A stretch of 64,000 bases of DNA, taken from the NCBI RefSeq assembly GCF_022682495.2, contig NC_071394.1, positions 31,964,470 through 32,028,469 on the forward strand, read 5' to 3'. How positions within the stretch are numbered: position 1 is the first letter of the stretch; each line of letters starts with the position of its first letter. Position numbers and translations under genes: made by a program. Source of the stretch: Desmodus rotundus. Lineage: Eukaryota; Chordata; Mammalia; Chiroptera; Phyllostomidae. Below, piece by piece: positions 10,521-21,180 of this stretch. The notes under the pieces were generated by a model. It made no database searches. It was not told where the DNA came from and was given only the letters and a program-made list of their open reading frames with translations.

Positions 10521-10765
10521 CCCTTAGTCAATGCATTAGAAGTGATTGCAGCCATTATTCTTTTTTGATGCTTCAATTACCCAAGAGTTGGCCGGGGGGA
10601 GCCTTTTCAGCTCACGACTCAGTGTTTGACACGTTTCTATTTTTCTTAAACATGTCCTGGGTTCTGGCACAAGATATGTAAGCTCACCTGTGTGGTCTTT
10701 TCTCACGGCCGAGAACAGCCAGTTCTCCACGGAACAGCTACGATCACTTCCAACTGAAAACTCCA

Positions 10766-11207
10766 AATTCTTTATTGAAACGTTTTCTTGAGATTGATTT
10801 TGGAATAGCTAGCCTGCTGAGTAAAAAGTTGAATGCATCTATTTTGACTGTTAGCTGTAATGGCCACTGAAACAGTATGTTGATCTTTTTAAACAATTGA
10901 ATATTACAGCCAAAAAGCTGGGTCAAATCATAGCTTGTTGTGTTCTTATACTTTTGAACTAAAGAAGCAAAGTTCTGTAATAGTCCATTTGAGATAATAC
11001 ACTGTACTTGTACTAGAGACACTTCAGTGTAGTTTAATATACTCGCTGGCTTAGCTTAATGGGAAGGAAGAGTAATATTTCTTTGCATCACCAGTTTTTA
11101 GACATACTTTTCATTCTGATAGATAGCAGAATCTAAGAAACACAGTGTTTGTATAACAGATACCTTGGAGTGAAAAGTTAAGTCATTTATCAGAATGTGT
11201 CCAAATC
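10766..11207. other. Unassigned AT-rich sequence
   Basis: No gene or confident repeat. The preceding 10530-10765 stretch (TTGGCCGGGGGGAGCC, GTTCTGGCACAAGATATGTA) resembles an old L1-associated region but is too diverged to assign. Confidence 0.4.
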
Positions 11208-11209
11208 TA

Positions 11210-11417
11210 CCGGGTCTGGCACAAATAACGCCCCTGTTTTATTACAAAATCTTTTATTACAAAATCATAAGCATATAAGTCTGTAACATAACAATATCAT
11301 ACTCAAGCACACCATATGACATTTTAGGTGAAATGTTCAAATTAAAACCATAAATTATTACACCCATATTATTACCCTACCAACCACACTCAAGCAGGCC
11401 TTACTTCTGCTGGACCC
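11210..11417. mobile_element. Small TIR element, candidate mariner-type MITE
   Basis: The 208-base segment is bounded on both sides by TA (11208-11209 and 11418-11419). Its ends form an imperfect inverted repeat: GGGTCTGGCACAAATAACGCC on the left against GGGTCCAGCAGAAGTAAGGCC from the right end, 16 of 21 matching. TA duplication and a TIR of this size are typical of Tc1/mariner miniature elements. Inside it is a perfect 15-base tandem duplication (TTTTATTACAAAATC twice, about 11237-11266). No coding potential. The family was not recognised. Confidence 0.5.
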
Positions 11418-11519
11418 TATATATTATGGATGTAACCAAAACATTAGATAATTTTCAGAAACAATTACTTTTTATCTACGTGATGTTATAGCATAGAAAA
11501 AATGTATATATTTATTATT

Positions 11520-11733
11520 TTTTTAAAAAAGATTTTATTTGTTTATTTTAGAGGGGAAAGGAAGAAGAAAGAGAGGGAGAGAAACATCCATATGTTTGTA
11601 TGTGGTTGCCTTTCGTGTGGCCCCCACTGGGGACCTGGCGTGCAACCTAGGCATGTGCCCTGACTGAGGATCGAACTGGCGACCCTTTGGTCTTCAGCCT
11701 GCGCTCAATCCACTGAGCTATACCAGCCAGGGC
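11520..11733 (-). mobile_element. Ves SINE, antisense, with target duplication
   Basis: It runs from TTTTAAAAAAGATTTTATTT through GTGCCCTGACTGAGGATCGA to TATACCAGCCAGGGC. It is flanked by a 15-base target-site duplication with one mismatch: TATATATTTATTATT at 11505-11519 and TATATATTTGTTATT at 11734-11748. The well-kept duplication indicates a fairly recent L1-mediated insertion. Confidence 0.93.
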
Positions 11734-11859
11734 TATATATTTGTTATTAAAAAGGGTACCTCAAACTTTTATTTTATTAAAAAATTCTCACATATTTCTC
11801 ACTTTATTTCTATGAGTCATAACATTATCTTAAGAGAGCCAAAAAGATGCAGACTTTTA

Positions 11860-12085
11860 ATCCCTCCCGAGCTGATACTTCGCAGCTCTCCCCTGCGGCA
11901 ATGATCCCATTGTACATGAATACTTGATTGGGTAACGAATGGTATTTGTGTCTGTCTGTCCTGCCGGCAGGTAGACTGTGTGCGTAGACACACGCTGCAT
12001 CAGTCACCACTGCACGCCCCGGAAACTGGGACAGTGTCTTAGATGTAAGAGATGATCAATACGTTTTTGTTGAACAAATCATATT
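11860..12085 (+). repeat. L2-like 3' end, sense
   Basis: It ends with GGAAACTGGGACAGTGTCTTAG and ATGATCAATACGTTTTTGTTGAAC, the usual L2 3' terminus order. Diverged. Confidence 0.4.
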
Positions 12086-12509
12086 TGTTAAAAATATTAT
12101 TCTCAAATTTGTAATTTGCCTCTTAAGTTATTCTTTCAAACAAATGAATAATTACATTTACGTGGCTATTTTAAATAATTATATACTGTGGTCCATATTA
12201 CCATTGTAATTTGCTTTTATATTTTGAAAGCTCTTCAACTTGAGTTAAATTCACCTCTTCTCCCCCATTCTTCTATAAGGTTTCATTTTATGTCATTAAC
12301 TTTTTAATCCTTTTAAAATTTATTTCATTTTAAGTTATGAATAAACACAATACATGGTCAATATGGCTAATTAGTCATTTTTCCCAGAAACACTGATTTA
12401 ATAACATATGTCTTCCCTGATAATTTGGGACCCCATGTATTTCTTTTCCTCTGTTTGTCACAAGGAAGCTTCTTTAAAATATGTGCCTAGAAATGAGACC
12501 AGAATCCTA
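12086..12509. other. Unassigned AT-rich sequence
   Basis: AT-rich stretch before the HAL1-like element. Nothing coding recognised. Possible L1-related T-rich pieces near 12290-12400. Confidence 0.4.
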
Positions 12510-14490
12510 AATCTTTTAAAAATATATATATTTTATTGATTATGCTGTTACAGTTACCCCAATTTTTCCCCCTTTGCCCCCTCCACCCAGTACCCCCATT
12601 CTCTCTAACAATCCCCCCAACCTTAGTTCATGTCCATGGGTCATGCATATAAATTCTTTGCCTACTTTACTTCCTATACTGTTCTTAACATTGCCCTGTC
12701 TATTTTGTACCTACCAATTTGTTCTTCTTAACCCCTGCACTTTTCCCCCCACTTTTCCCCTTCCCCCTCTCAGGTGATAACCCTCCAAATTATCTCCATA
12801 TTTATGATTCTGTTCCTGTTCTGCTTATTTTCTTAGTTTGCTTTTTAAATTCAGTTGTTGATAGTTGTGAATTTGTTACCATTTTAATGTTCATAGTTCT
12901 GATCTTCTTTTTCTTATTCCCTTTAACATTTCATATATTAATGGCTTGTGATGATGAACTACCTTGCTTTTACCTTGTCTGGGAAGCATTTTATCTGCCC
13001 TTCAGTTCTAAATGATAGCTTTGCTGGGTAGAGTAATCTTGGTCATAGGTCCTTGTTTTTCATTACTTTGAATACTTCTTGCCAGTCCTTTCTTGCTTGC
13101 AAAGTTTCTTTTGAGAAATCAGCTGACAGTCTTATGGGAACTCCTATGTAGGTAACTCTCTGCTTTTCTCTTGCTGCTTTTAAGATTTTCTCTTTATCTT
13201 TAAAATTTGGCATTTTAATTATGATGTGTCTTGGTGTGGTCTTCTTTGGATCCAACTTGTTTGGGAGTCTCTGAGCTTCCTGGACTTGTATGTCCATTTC
13301 CTTCACCAAATTAGGGAACTTTTCTTTCATTATTTTTTTTGAATAAGTTTTCAATTTCTCTCTCTTCCTCTGGCACCCCATGATTCGAATGTTGGTACAT
13401 CTGGAGATGTCCCAGAGGCTCCCTAGTCTATCCTCATTTTGTAAAAATTCTTTTTTTCTTCTTGCTTTTCTGGTTGAATGCATTTTTCTTCCTTATGTTC
13501 CAAATTGTTGATTCGATTCTCAGCTTCATCCCCTCCACTGTTGGTTCCCTGTAGATTTGTCTTTATTTCACTTAATGTAACCTTCATTTATGCCTGGGTC
13601 TTTTTTATGCTGTTGCAGTACCCAATGGGTTCTTTGAGCACTCTGATAACCAGTGTTTTGAATTCTGCATCTGATAGCTTTCTTGTCTCCATTTTGTTTA
13701 GTTCTTTTCTGGGTTTTTTTCCCCTGTTCTTTCATTTGTGCCATATTTCTTTGTTTCCTTAGTTTGGCAGACTCCCTGTGTTTGTTACTGTGTATTAGGT
13801 AAAGTTACTTTGACTTCCTGTCTTAGTAGCGTGGCCTATTGTAGAAAACTGCACATGTGAATTGTATGGGGTGGAGACTTAGGTAATAGCCAGGGCCAGG
13901 GAACCCATTTCACCACTTTGCGGCTCTGTGTCAGGGAGGGCTCAGAGAATGCACAATACCACTGCCTAGCCTCTGGAGATCTGCAGGGGAGAAAGCTGTC
14001 TCCCAGTTGCCAGTCAATGTACTTTCTCCCCGTTTGCCACTTGTACCTTTCCAGCTGAATTCCAGAGGGGGTGGGTCTGCATAAGTCCTAAGACCTTTGT
14101 GGACCTTCTAAGTGGTGTCTCCTGAGAATCCTGTAGTTTCTTCCACTGCCCCAACCCCTACCGATTTTTACAGCCAGAAGTTATGGGGGCTGATCTTCTT
14201 GCTGCTGGAACCCTGGGCTGGGTGGCCTGGTCTGGGGCTGGGATTTCTCACTCCTGAAATGTCCCTCCTGATTTTTATCCACCCCATGTGAATGTGGGAC
14301 TGCCTGTTCCACCACCTCTCAGTGCCACTCCACTTCTCTGCTCCTCTTTGTGCTTCTCCACCTCTCTGCACATCTCAGTGAGTCTCCTTATCTCCCTCCT
14401 ACCTGTCTGGATGAGTGTGGCTTCTTTAAATTCTTGGTTGTTGGACTTCCATACAGCTCAATTTTCCGATGAATCTGGGTGATACTTGCT
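12510..14490 (-). mobile_element. HAL1-like half-LINE (5' UTR, ORF1, 3' UTR; no ORF2)
   Basis: On the minus strand the order is 5' UTR-like sequence (14490-13840), ORF1 (about 13830-13040), then directly a 3' UTR with C-rich blocks (13000-12540) ending in an AT-rich tail near 12510. No ORF2 sequence lies between ORF1 and the 3' UTR, although about 3.8 kb is expected in a standard L1. This is the HAL1 arrangement, known to have arisen more than once from L1 in mammals. An L1 with a secondary ORF2 deletion would look the same. The total of about 2.0 kb fits a HAL1. Confidence 0.65.
13043..13483 (-). pseudogene. L1/HAL1 ORF1 protein fragment
   Basis: This open stretch of 146 codons encodes the RNA-binding and C-terminal part of L1 ORF1p. 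Landmarks in order are TNIRIMGCQ, IMKEKFPNLVKEMDIQVQEA, TPRHIIIKM, LKAAREKQRVTYIG and IRLSADFSKETLQARKDWQE. ORF1p coats L1 RNA and acts as a nucleic-acid chaperone. The upstream coiled-coil portion (to about 13830) is shifted out of frame, so the full ORF1 is broken. It is better preserved than ORF1 in the L1 at 22-27 kb. Confidence 0.85.
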
Positions 14491-14665
14491 TTGTAGTCTA
14501 GCTGTAATAACACATGTGAGGTGGTATCTTAGACTGTAGTTTTGATTTGCATTTCCCCAGTGGCTAGTGAAGTTGAACATCTTTTCATATATCTGTTGGC
14601 CATTTTGTATGTCTTCTTGGGAGAAGTGTCTGTTTAGGTCTTCTGCCCATTTTTTAATTGAATTG

Positions 14666-16545
14666 TTAGTTTGGTGTTGAGCTGTATATTTTGGATATTA
14701 GCCCCTTGTCAGAGTTGTTGTTTACAAATATTTTCTCCCATTTGGTTGTTTGCCTTTTTGTCTTGTTGCCAGTTTCTTTTGCTGTATAGAAGCTTTTTAG
14801 TTTGATAGAGTCCCATTCATTTACTTTTGCCTTTACTGCCCTAAGGGCTTTTGGGGTCAAATTCATAAAATTTTCTCCACAAACAAGGTCCATAAATTTA
14901 ATACCTATGTTTTCTTCTATGTAATTTATTGTTTCAGGTCTTATATTTAGGTCTTTGATTCATTTTGAATTAATATTTGTACATGGGGCAAACTGTAATC
15001 TAGTTTTATTCTTTTGCACGTGGCTTTCCAATTTTCCAAGCACCATCTACTGAAGAGGCTTTCTTTTCTCCACTGTGTGTTTTTGGCTCCTTTGTCAAAA
15101 ATTATTTGCCCATATGGCTGTGATTTTATTTCTGGGCTCTCAATTCTGTTCCATTGGTCTGTGTGTCTGTTTTTCTGCCAATACCATGCTGTTCTGATTA
15201 TCATAGCTCTGTAATATAATCTGAAATCAGGTAGTGTGATACTTCCAGCTTTTTTTTTTTTCTCAGGGTTGCTTTTGCTCTTCAGGTTTGTTTTTTTTTT
15301 TCGTGGTTCCATATGAATCTAATGATTTTTTGTTTTATTGCTTTAAAAAATGCCATTGGACTCTGGCTGGTATGGTTGAGTTGGTTGTAGTGTCATCTTG
15401 TGACCAAAGGGTTGTGGATTTGATTCCTTAGTCCGAACGCAGATGGGAGACAACGAATCGATGCTTCTCTCTTGCATTGACGTTTCTCTCTCTCCCTTCC
15501 TCTCTCTCTAAAAGCAATGGAAAAATGTCCTTGGGTAAGTAAAAAAAAAAAATAAAAAATACCACTGGGACTTTGATGGGGATTGTATTAAATCTGTATA
15601 TTGCTTTGGGCAATATGGCCATTTTACCTGTGTTGATTCTTCCAACCCATGAACATGAAGTACCATTCTATTTCATTGTGTCTTTTTCAAAATCTTTTAA
15701 TAGTGCTTTGTAGTTTTCAGTATATAGATCCTTCACATCCTTTGTTACATTTATTCCTAGGCATTTTGTTCTTTTGGTTGTAATTGCAAAAGAAATTGGT
15801 TTTTCTCATTTCTTCTTCTGAAATTTCATTGTTAGTATACTGTAAAGCAGTGGATTTTTGTACATTGATTTTGTATCCTGCAACTATACTGTGTTTGTTT
15901 ATTGTTTCGAATAGCTTCTTTTGGTGGAGCCTTTAGAGTTTTCTGTATAGAGAATCATGTCATCTGTAAAAAATGACACTTTTACTTCTTCATTCTCAAT
16001 TTGGATGCCTTTTATTTCCTTCTCTTGCCTGATTGCTCTGGCTAGGACTTCCAGCGTTGCGGTGAATAAGCGTGGTGAGAGTGGGTGTCCATGTCTTGTT
16101 CCTCAATTTAGAGGAAAAGCTTTCAGTTTTTCACCACAGAGTATGATATTCGCTGAGGGTTTGTCATACATGGTCTTTATTATGTTGAGGTACTTTCCTT
16201 CTATACCCATTTTATGAGTGTTTTAATCACAAAAGGATGTTTGCTTTTATCAAATGCTTTTTTTGTACGTATTGATAAGATCATGTGATTTTTATCCTCT
16301 GTTTTGTTAATGTGGTGCATTACATTGATCAGTTTGCTTATGTTGAACTGCCCTTGGATCCCTGGAATGCAACCCACTTGGTCCTGATGTATTATTTTTG
16401 ATGTACTTTTGTATTTGATTTGCTAGTATTCTGTTTAGGATTTTTCATCAGTATTCATCAAAGATATTGGTCTATAGTTTTCATTCTTTGTGTTGTCCTT
16501 GCCAGCTTTTGGTATCAGGGTTACGTTGGCCTTATAAAATGTTTT
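14666..16545 (-). pseudogene. L1 ORF2 fragment, RT core to C-terminus, broken
   Basis: ORF2 encodes the L1 endonuclease and reverse transcriptase. Here only the part from the RT core onward remains. The minus-strand frame 15312-14947 reads [20 protein letters not shown] and [15 protein letters not shown]. Frame 14893-14666 reads [20 protein letters not shown] and [19 protein letters not shown]. The catalytic-site codons for the Asp-Asp pair lie at 15964-15959, in the context FFTDDM where F-A-D-D is usual. Stops, frameshifts and the SINE insertion make it nonfunctional. Confidence 0.88.
15361..15553 (+). mobile_element. Ves SINE variant, sense, inside L1
   Basis: It starts CTCTGGCTGGTATGGTTGAG, has a B-box-like GGGTTGTGGATTTGATTCC, a TTCTCTCTTGCATTGACGTT block, and ends with AAAGCAATGG then an A-rich tail. 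It is flanked by near-copies of the target: AAAAAATGCCATTGGA before 15361 and AAAAAATACCACTGGGA after the tail. It is more diverged from the typical Ves head than the other copies, suggesting an older subfamily. Confidence 0.8.
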
Positions 16546-17793
16546 TTTTTTCCTTTATAGCCTCTTGACTCATACTCTATTAAATAAGTACTGAATAAAT
16601 GAATGAAACAATTTATGTACCTTAAAATAAAACTGTCAAAATATAGTACATAAATATATTTGATTTTATCTGTCTTTAAAGCTCAATGATTACAGAACTG
16701 AATATTTTAGACACTTAGGAAATACATTTACATGCTGAGAAAAAAGCTCATACTAAATTATATCCAAAATGTAGTTTATAAATTTATGATATAAGCTTTT
16801 CTAATGTGGTTGTATATGCATTTAAAGACCTTGATTACAAAATTGAAATATGTTCAGAATCATAGATCTCTATGCAGAAAAAGATATCAAGAGTGCATCC
16901 ATTCCAATATCTTCTCTTCAGTCAAGGGCAATTTTACAGAAGAGGCCACGTGGCTCAGAGAAGTTTAATGCGTCTACGAGGCCAAATTTATATGATCATC
17001 AAAGAGTCTATAGTTTTGGCCCAATGCCAAGCATGCTCCTGGCAACAACTGGTGCTTAATTTGTATTTGCAGAATGAATGACGTTCTTTCTCCTAGTGCA
17101 TTGTGTTTTCTACTGTTCACACTTAACTTTTGTGGGGGAATCCCTACAGTCGCAGTTTCTATCTGTGGTCTCTAGAGTCACAGCAGTCCTCCAAGTCATA
17201 TCCTGAGGGCATAGGTTCTGCTGGCATGAACTAATCCCACTGTCTAATAGATAGGTAACACAATCCATGTTTGTAATTACGAATGCCGTAGCTGCACTAG
17301 AACAATAAAAGAAAGAGTAAAGTTAATTTTCATAATGTATTACTTGATGAATATGTCCAAAATTTTTACCATTTCATTATGTAAACAATGTGAAATTATT
17401 TAGGTATTTTATATTCGTTTTTAATAATTTCTTAGAAATCCAGAGTGTGTTTTGCAGCCCATCTCATTTTGACCGCCTACATTTTGAAGTGCTCACAAGT
17501 CACATGTGCTTTGTGGGTACTGTACGGTCCAATACGCACAATCTGGTGTGTGTGTGTTGGAAAGTGCAGATCTAGACTGACCCTTGGTAATCTCTCTTAA
17601 TGCTTTGCACTGCTTGGGTGCAGCTGCCAAAGGACAAGTGTCCAAAGAACGATTTCCTCTCCCATCACACCTGACTTTTTACATAATCAAGGTTGTGAGT
17701 GCAGGTCTTTATATAGTTCTTTCAGAGAATTGCAGAATTTTGGAGAGGGATTAGACAGTATAATAGTATTTTAATAAAAACATACACACAATT
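16546..17793. other. Mostly unassigned; hAT-type MER remnant at about 17395-17580
   Basis: At 17395-17580 the blocks TTTGCAGCCCATCTCATTTT, AGTGCTCACAAGTCACATGT and GTACTGTACGGTCCAATACG parallel a common mammalian MER hAT remnant ('AAGTGCTCAATAGCCACATGTGGC...'). A short MIR/L2-like piece (GGCCACGTGGCTCAGAGAAG) lies at 16935-17085. No coding gene seen. Confidence 0.4.
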
Positions 17794-17991
17794 GCCCTGG
17801 CTGGTGTGGCTCAGTGTACTGAGTGCTGGCCTGCGAGCCACAGGGTCGCTGGTTTGATTCCCAGTCAGGGCACATGCCTGGGTTGCAGGCCAGGTCCCCA
17901 GTAGGGGGTGAGTGAGAGGCAACCACACGTTGATGTTTCTCTCCCTCCTTTCCCCTCTTTTTAAAAGTAAATAAATAAAATCTTTAAAAAA
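17794..17991 (+). mobile_element. Ves SINE, sense, with target duplication
   Basis: A near-complete copy: GCCCTGGCTGGTGTGGCTCA head, GTCGCTGGTTTGATTCCCAG (B box), GCACATGCCTGGGTTGCAGG, CACACGTTGATGTTTCTCTC, and a T-rich then A-rich tail (AAATAAATAAAATCTTTAAA). Flanks are ATACACACAATT (17782-17793) and ATACGCACAATT (17992-18003), a 12-base duplication with one mismatch. This is the least degraded Ves in the window and the best evidence for a bat host. Confidence 0.95.
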
Positions 17992-18003
17992 ATACGCACA
18001 ATT

Positions 18004-18742
18004 TCTTATCCTTATGGATCAATTGCTAGTTGTGATGTTTTCAGAATTAGATTATGAATAATCTTTATCTACATTGATCTCTGTGTTCCTTTTTAAAGAT
18101 GGGTACATCAGAATATCACAATAATATTGTTTATTCCTACATTTGAAGGAAGAGAAGGTAGCTTTGACGAAAATGACATTCAGATTTTAATTTCTTTATT
18201 TCATATCTTGATAGAGAACATTTTTCTTGACTGCTATTAAAAGCAGAAACCTTTAATAACACTTCAAATTACTGGGCAAAGGCAGTGTACATAATTATCT
18301 TGGGACCACTGAGCACACCTCTACAGGACCGTAAAATAATAAAGCTGGAGACTAACTTTACTTCTATACCAATATAATGCGATGTGGATCTAGGACATTT
18401 TGTCTCAAATGTTGTTGGTGGAGTGCAAAATTGGATGGCGATTTGGCGATCTGAATTTAAATTGTATGGTTCCGCCTCCAGAAATTTATCTAGCATATAT
18501 ATTCATACATGTGCACAGACATATGTAAGATGTAATTCACTGTGGCAATTATTTATCATAGCAAAATATTAGAAAAGAACCAAAATGTATATCAATATAG
18601 GATTGGCTAAATAAATTATTATACATCTATACATTAGCTTATTATATATCCCTTTACAATGAGATCTCTCTAATGTCCTCATGTAAAATTCATTCTGTGG
18701 TATATGGGAAAGAGAAAAACAAGTTACAAAACAGTATATAGA
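18004..18742. other. Unassigned AT-rich sequence
   Basis: Nothing recognised, apart from a weak L2/MIR-like piece at 18380-18600. No coding evidence. Confidence 0.4.
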
Positions 18743-18925
18743 TCAGGGGTCACAAACAATACAACTTGCTGCCTGTTTTTGTAAAATAAAGTTTTATTGG
18801 AACAAAGCCCTTCCCATTTGTTTGCATAGTGTCTGGGGCTGCTTTTGTGCTACAAGGATGGAGTCGAGGAGTTGCTACAGAGAACAGTTGGGCTCAGAAG
18901 CAAAAAATATTGACTATATGTTCTT
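18743..18925. mobile_element. MER-type hAT (Charlie group) remnant
   Basis: It starts TCAGGGGTCACAAACAATAC and continues TGCCTGTTTTTGTAAAATAA, AAGTTTTATTGGAACAAAGC, GGCTGCTTTTGTGCTACAAG and GGAGTTGCTACAGAGA. This matches a well-known nonautonomous hAT-Charlie element of placental mammals (MER name not certain). The right end is degraded. A second copy in the opposite orientation is at 46650-46880. Confidence 0.7.
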
Positions 18926-20244
18926 TAGAAAAATATCTTGCTGAGCCATGTGCACTACTATCTGTGTTATATAACTTATACTCATTAAAGAAAGGATCTA
19001 AAATAATTGGAAATTACCCCATCTCCACCACAAATACCATTTTACAAATGTAGACCTGAAAATATTCTCAATGGCATGTTTGTTGAAGTTGCCCACCTTT
19101 AAGTCATCTACAATAAAAATCATCGATACATTTCTACATGATTGCAAATATGATCAATCTGCAGGAGATTCCATTTCCATATGGTGGAATCTGTACTGTG
19201 TGAAGAACAATTGAAAAGCTGGAAAAATTCATCAACCAATGCATCATTTTGTGTACAGAGTAACTGGTTTGAAGGTGTTTTTCTCTTCCTGAACTCATGA
19301 TAACAACTGCCTCACCTTGAGGCAAGTTAGCAGAGGGTAGTGTGAGTTACCACTGAATGTCTTAGAATGGGAAGACTGGGCAAGATGATTGTTAAAACCC
19401 AATGTTGGACTGACATTCTGCCACTCAGTTAAGATCTGGCCTTCTTGTATCAGATGTCAGCATGCTTGCCTGCTGGGGGCCTTGCCTGGCCTTGGAGAGG
19501 GGTGGCATACCCAGGCAGGGATAGTCTATTTGGACAGCATCCTGTGGCTGGTCCACCTTCTCTGGACAGTAGGGTGGTGGCTGCAATGGTAGTTAGGGCC
19601 ATTTAGTTCAGGTTCCCCCTTTAATACCAGGAGAGACTATTCAACTTGTGATTTCAGTTATCTAAAGGCTGTGTTGAGTAAATCATACTCAGACAACTAG
19701 GGAACGTTAATATCTAAAACAAATAAAACAAATTTGTAGTGCTATCCAGGCATAACAACAGGGTGATTATGAACTAACGTTAAGTCCTCCTCATTCAGGT
19801 TGTCTTTGAGAGGCTGCCTAACAAGGTTCTATTCTGGTCCAAGGCTGAGACCTTCTTTTGCTTTCCAGGTTCTGGCCAGCCTCCCTCTGGTTGTTCCTTC
19901 CGCTGGTCGTTCTGATACACTTATCCACAAAACCTTTTAAAAAATATAACAAAGCACTTCCATAATACTTTGGACCCCCACACAGAATAGAGCCGTAGTT
20001 ACCTCCTTTACATGTTCCCTGTGACTCATTTCTTTGAATTTCTTGGCTCTTGGCCTGCTTTGTTCTTGGATTATCCACCTCTAAGAACCTGGACTAACTC
20101 ACTATAACAACCTGGCTCTGCTAGCCTGGTCCCTGCCCCTCACTGGTACCTTCCCTCTCAGCTTGTAGTCTCGCCTCATTCAAAACAAATCAGACCCAAC
20201 CAACCAAACCAAACCCAAAACTGTTAACACCTATAATCACAAAC
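18926..20244. other. Unassigned sequence
   Basis: Short unrelated open frames only. GC content rises near 19420-19600 without CpG enrichment. I recognise no repeat or gene. Confidence 0.4.
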
Positions 20245-20600
20245 ATGGCCCTTGTGTGCCCAGGGGCATCTCAGCCAATAATTACAGCGCTACATCTCCT
20301 TTCCCCACCAGAAACCCCCTGTGCTCCTGTAGGTCTCCCAGGTACGGTGTGCTCTTTCACCGTGTGCTGCCCAGAGAGCCCCTCCCATTCCAGCTCAGTC
20401 GTCTCCCCTGCAGAGGTTTACGTTCTCTCATTTTCACTCCTCAACGTTTTGTTCTTAACTCTATTACTGTATTGAAATGATTTGTTTTTGTTTTCCCTTG
20501 CTCCTCGATCTCAAATTGTGCGGTAGTCATTTTGTACACCATGCCCCTTGAATAACATCTGTCACAGAGTAAGTCTAGAAAAGGCTGATGAATGAATGAG
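20245..20600 (+). repeat. L2-like fragment, sense
   Basis: GAAACCCCCTGTGCTCCTGT, CTGCCCAGAGAGCCCCTCCC and a tail TGTCACAGAGTAAGTCTAGAAAAGGCTGATGAATGAATG follow the L2 3' region order. Diverged. Confidence 0.4.
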
Positions 20601-20664
20601 CTGTTCTTGAAACTCTTTGCAACTCCAACAGTCCAAGATTATATGACTGTTGATGAAATTGTGG

Positions 20665-20900
20665 CAGTGAATTCATTCAATAGTAAATATTTAACTATGT
20701 GCCAGCGTCTGCCATGGTGCTTGGAATGCACGAGAGAACAAAACACAGACCCCTGGGCCCTTGGAGTTTACGTAGCGATGCAGTGCAGGCAAAAAATACC
20801 AGATGGCATAGATGATCCGATTCCATAGTATGTTATAAGGTGATGAGCGCTGCAGCAAAAGAAGAAAGCAGAGCAGGGTCAGAGCAATTAGCTGCACTGG
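20665..20900 (-). repeat. L2 LINE 3' end, antisense
   Basis: TTCATTCAATAGTAAATATT, ACTATGTGCCAGCGTCTGCC, GAGAACAAAACACAGACCCC and GGCCCTTGGAGTTTACGTAG are the antisense L2 tail blocks in the correct order. Confidence 0.6.
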
Positions 20901-20969
20901 TGCCACGGTGGACAATCTCCAGCTACTCCCTGTTGCTTTCAAGTATGACAACTACTGATATCCAACACT

Positions 20970-21180
20970 TCAGCCAAACAGGTGCAGCACTTTTTGAGCT
21001 CAGTTCTCATACTATCCACATAAGGTAGGCATCATCATTATTATCTTTATTAATACGAATTAACACATGGAAAGAAAGGTTCAGGAACTTGACTGAAGTC
21101 ACACATATGGTACACGGCAGAGCCAGAACTTCATCCTGGGCAGCCTGATCTAAAAGTTCATGTTCTAGTCAGTATCAGTT
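20970..21180 (-). repeat. MIR SINE, antisense
   Basis: GTAGGCATCATCATTATTAT, ACATGGAAAGAAAGGTTCAGG, AACTTGACTGAAGTCACACATA, GGCAGAGCCAGAACTTCATC and a 3' ATGTTCTAGTCAGTATCAG match the reverse complement of MIR. Confidence 0.6.

Larger units (their letters stand above)
14491..16545 (-). mobile_element. L1 3' half (ORF2 RT and C-terminus)
   Basis: Plus-strand landmarks in order are GGTGGTATCTTAGACTGTAG, TTTTCATATATCTGTTGGCC, AAGCTTTTTAGTTTGATAGA, TTCTGTTCCATTGGTCTGTG, GAAATCAGGTAGTGTGATAC, GCTCTGGCTAGGACTTCCAG and AACCCACTTGGTCCTGATG. They follow the antisense of L1 ORF2 from its C-terminus back past the reverse-transcriptase core. It stops abruptly at about 16545 within ORF2, as in a 5'-truncated insertion. 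A Ves SINE interrupts it at 15361. Confidence 0.9.

Noticed and set aside
17794..17991. Possible functional tRNA gene because of the B-box-like GGTTTGATTCC
   Set aside because: The box belongs to the tRNA-derived head of a Ves SINE. No cloverleaf can be formed, and target duplications flank the element.
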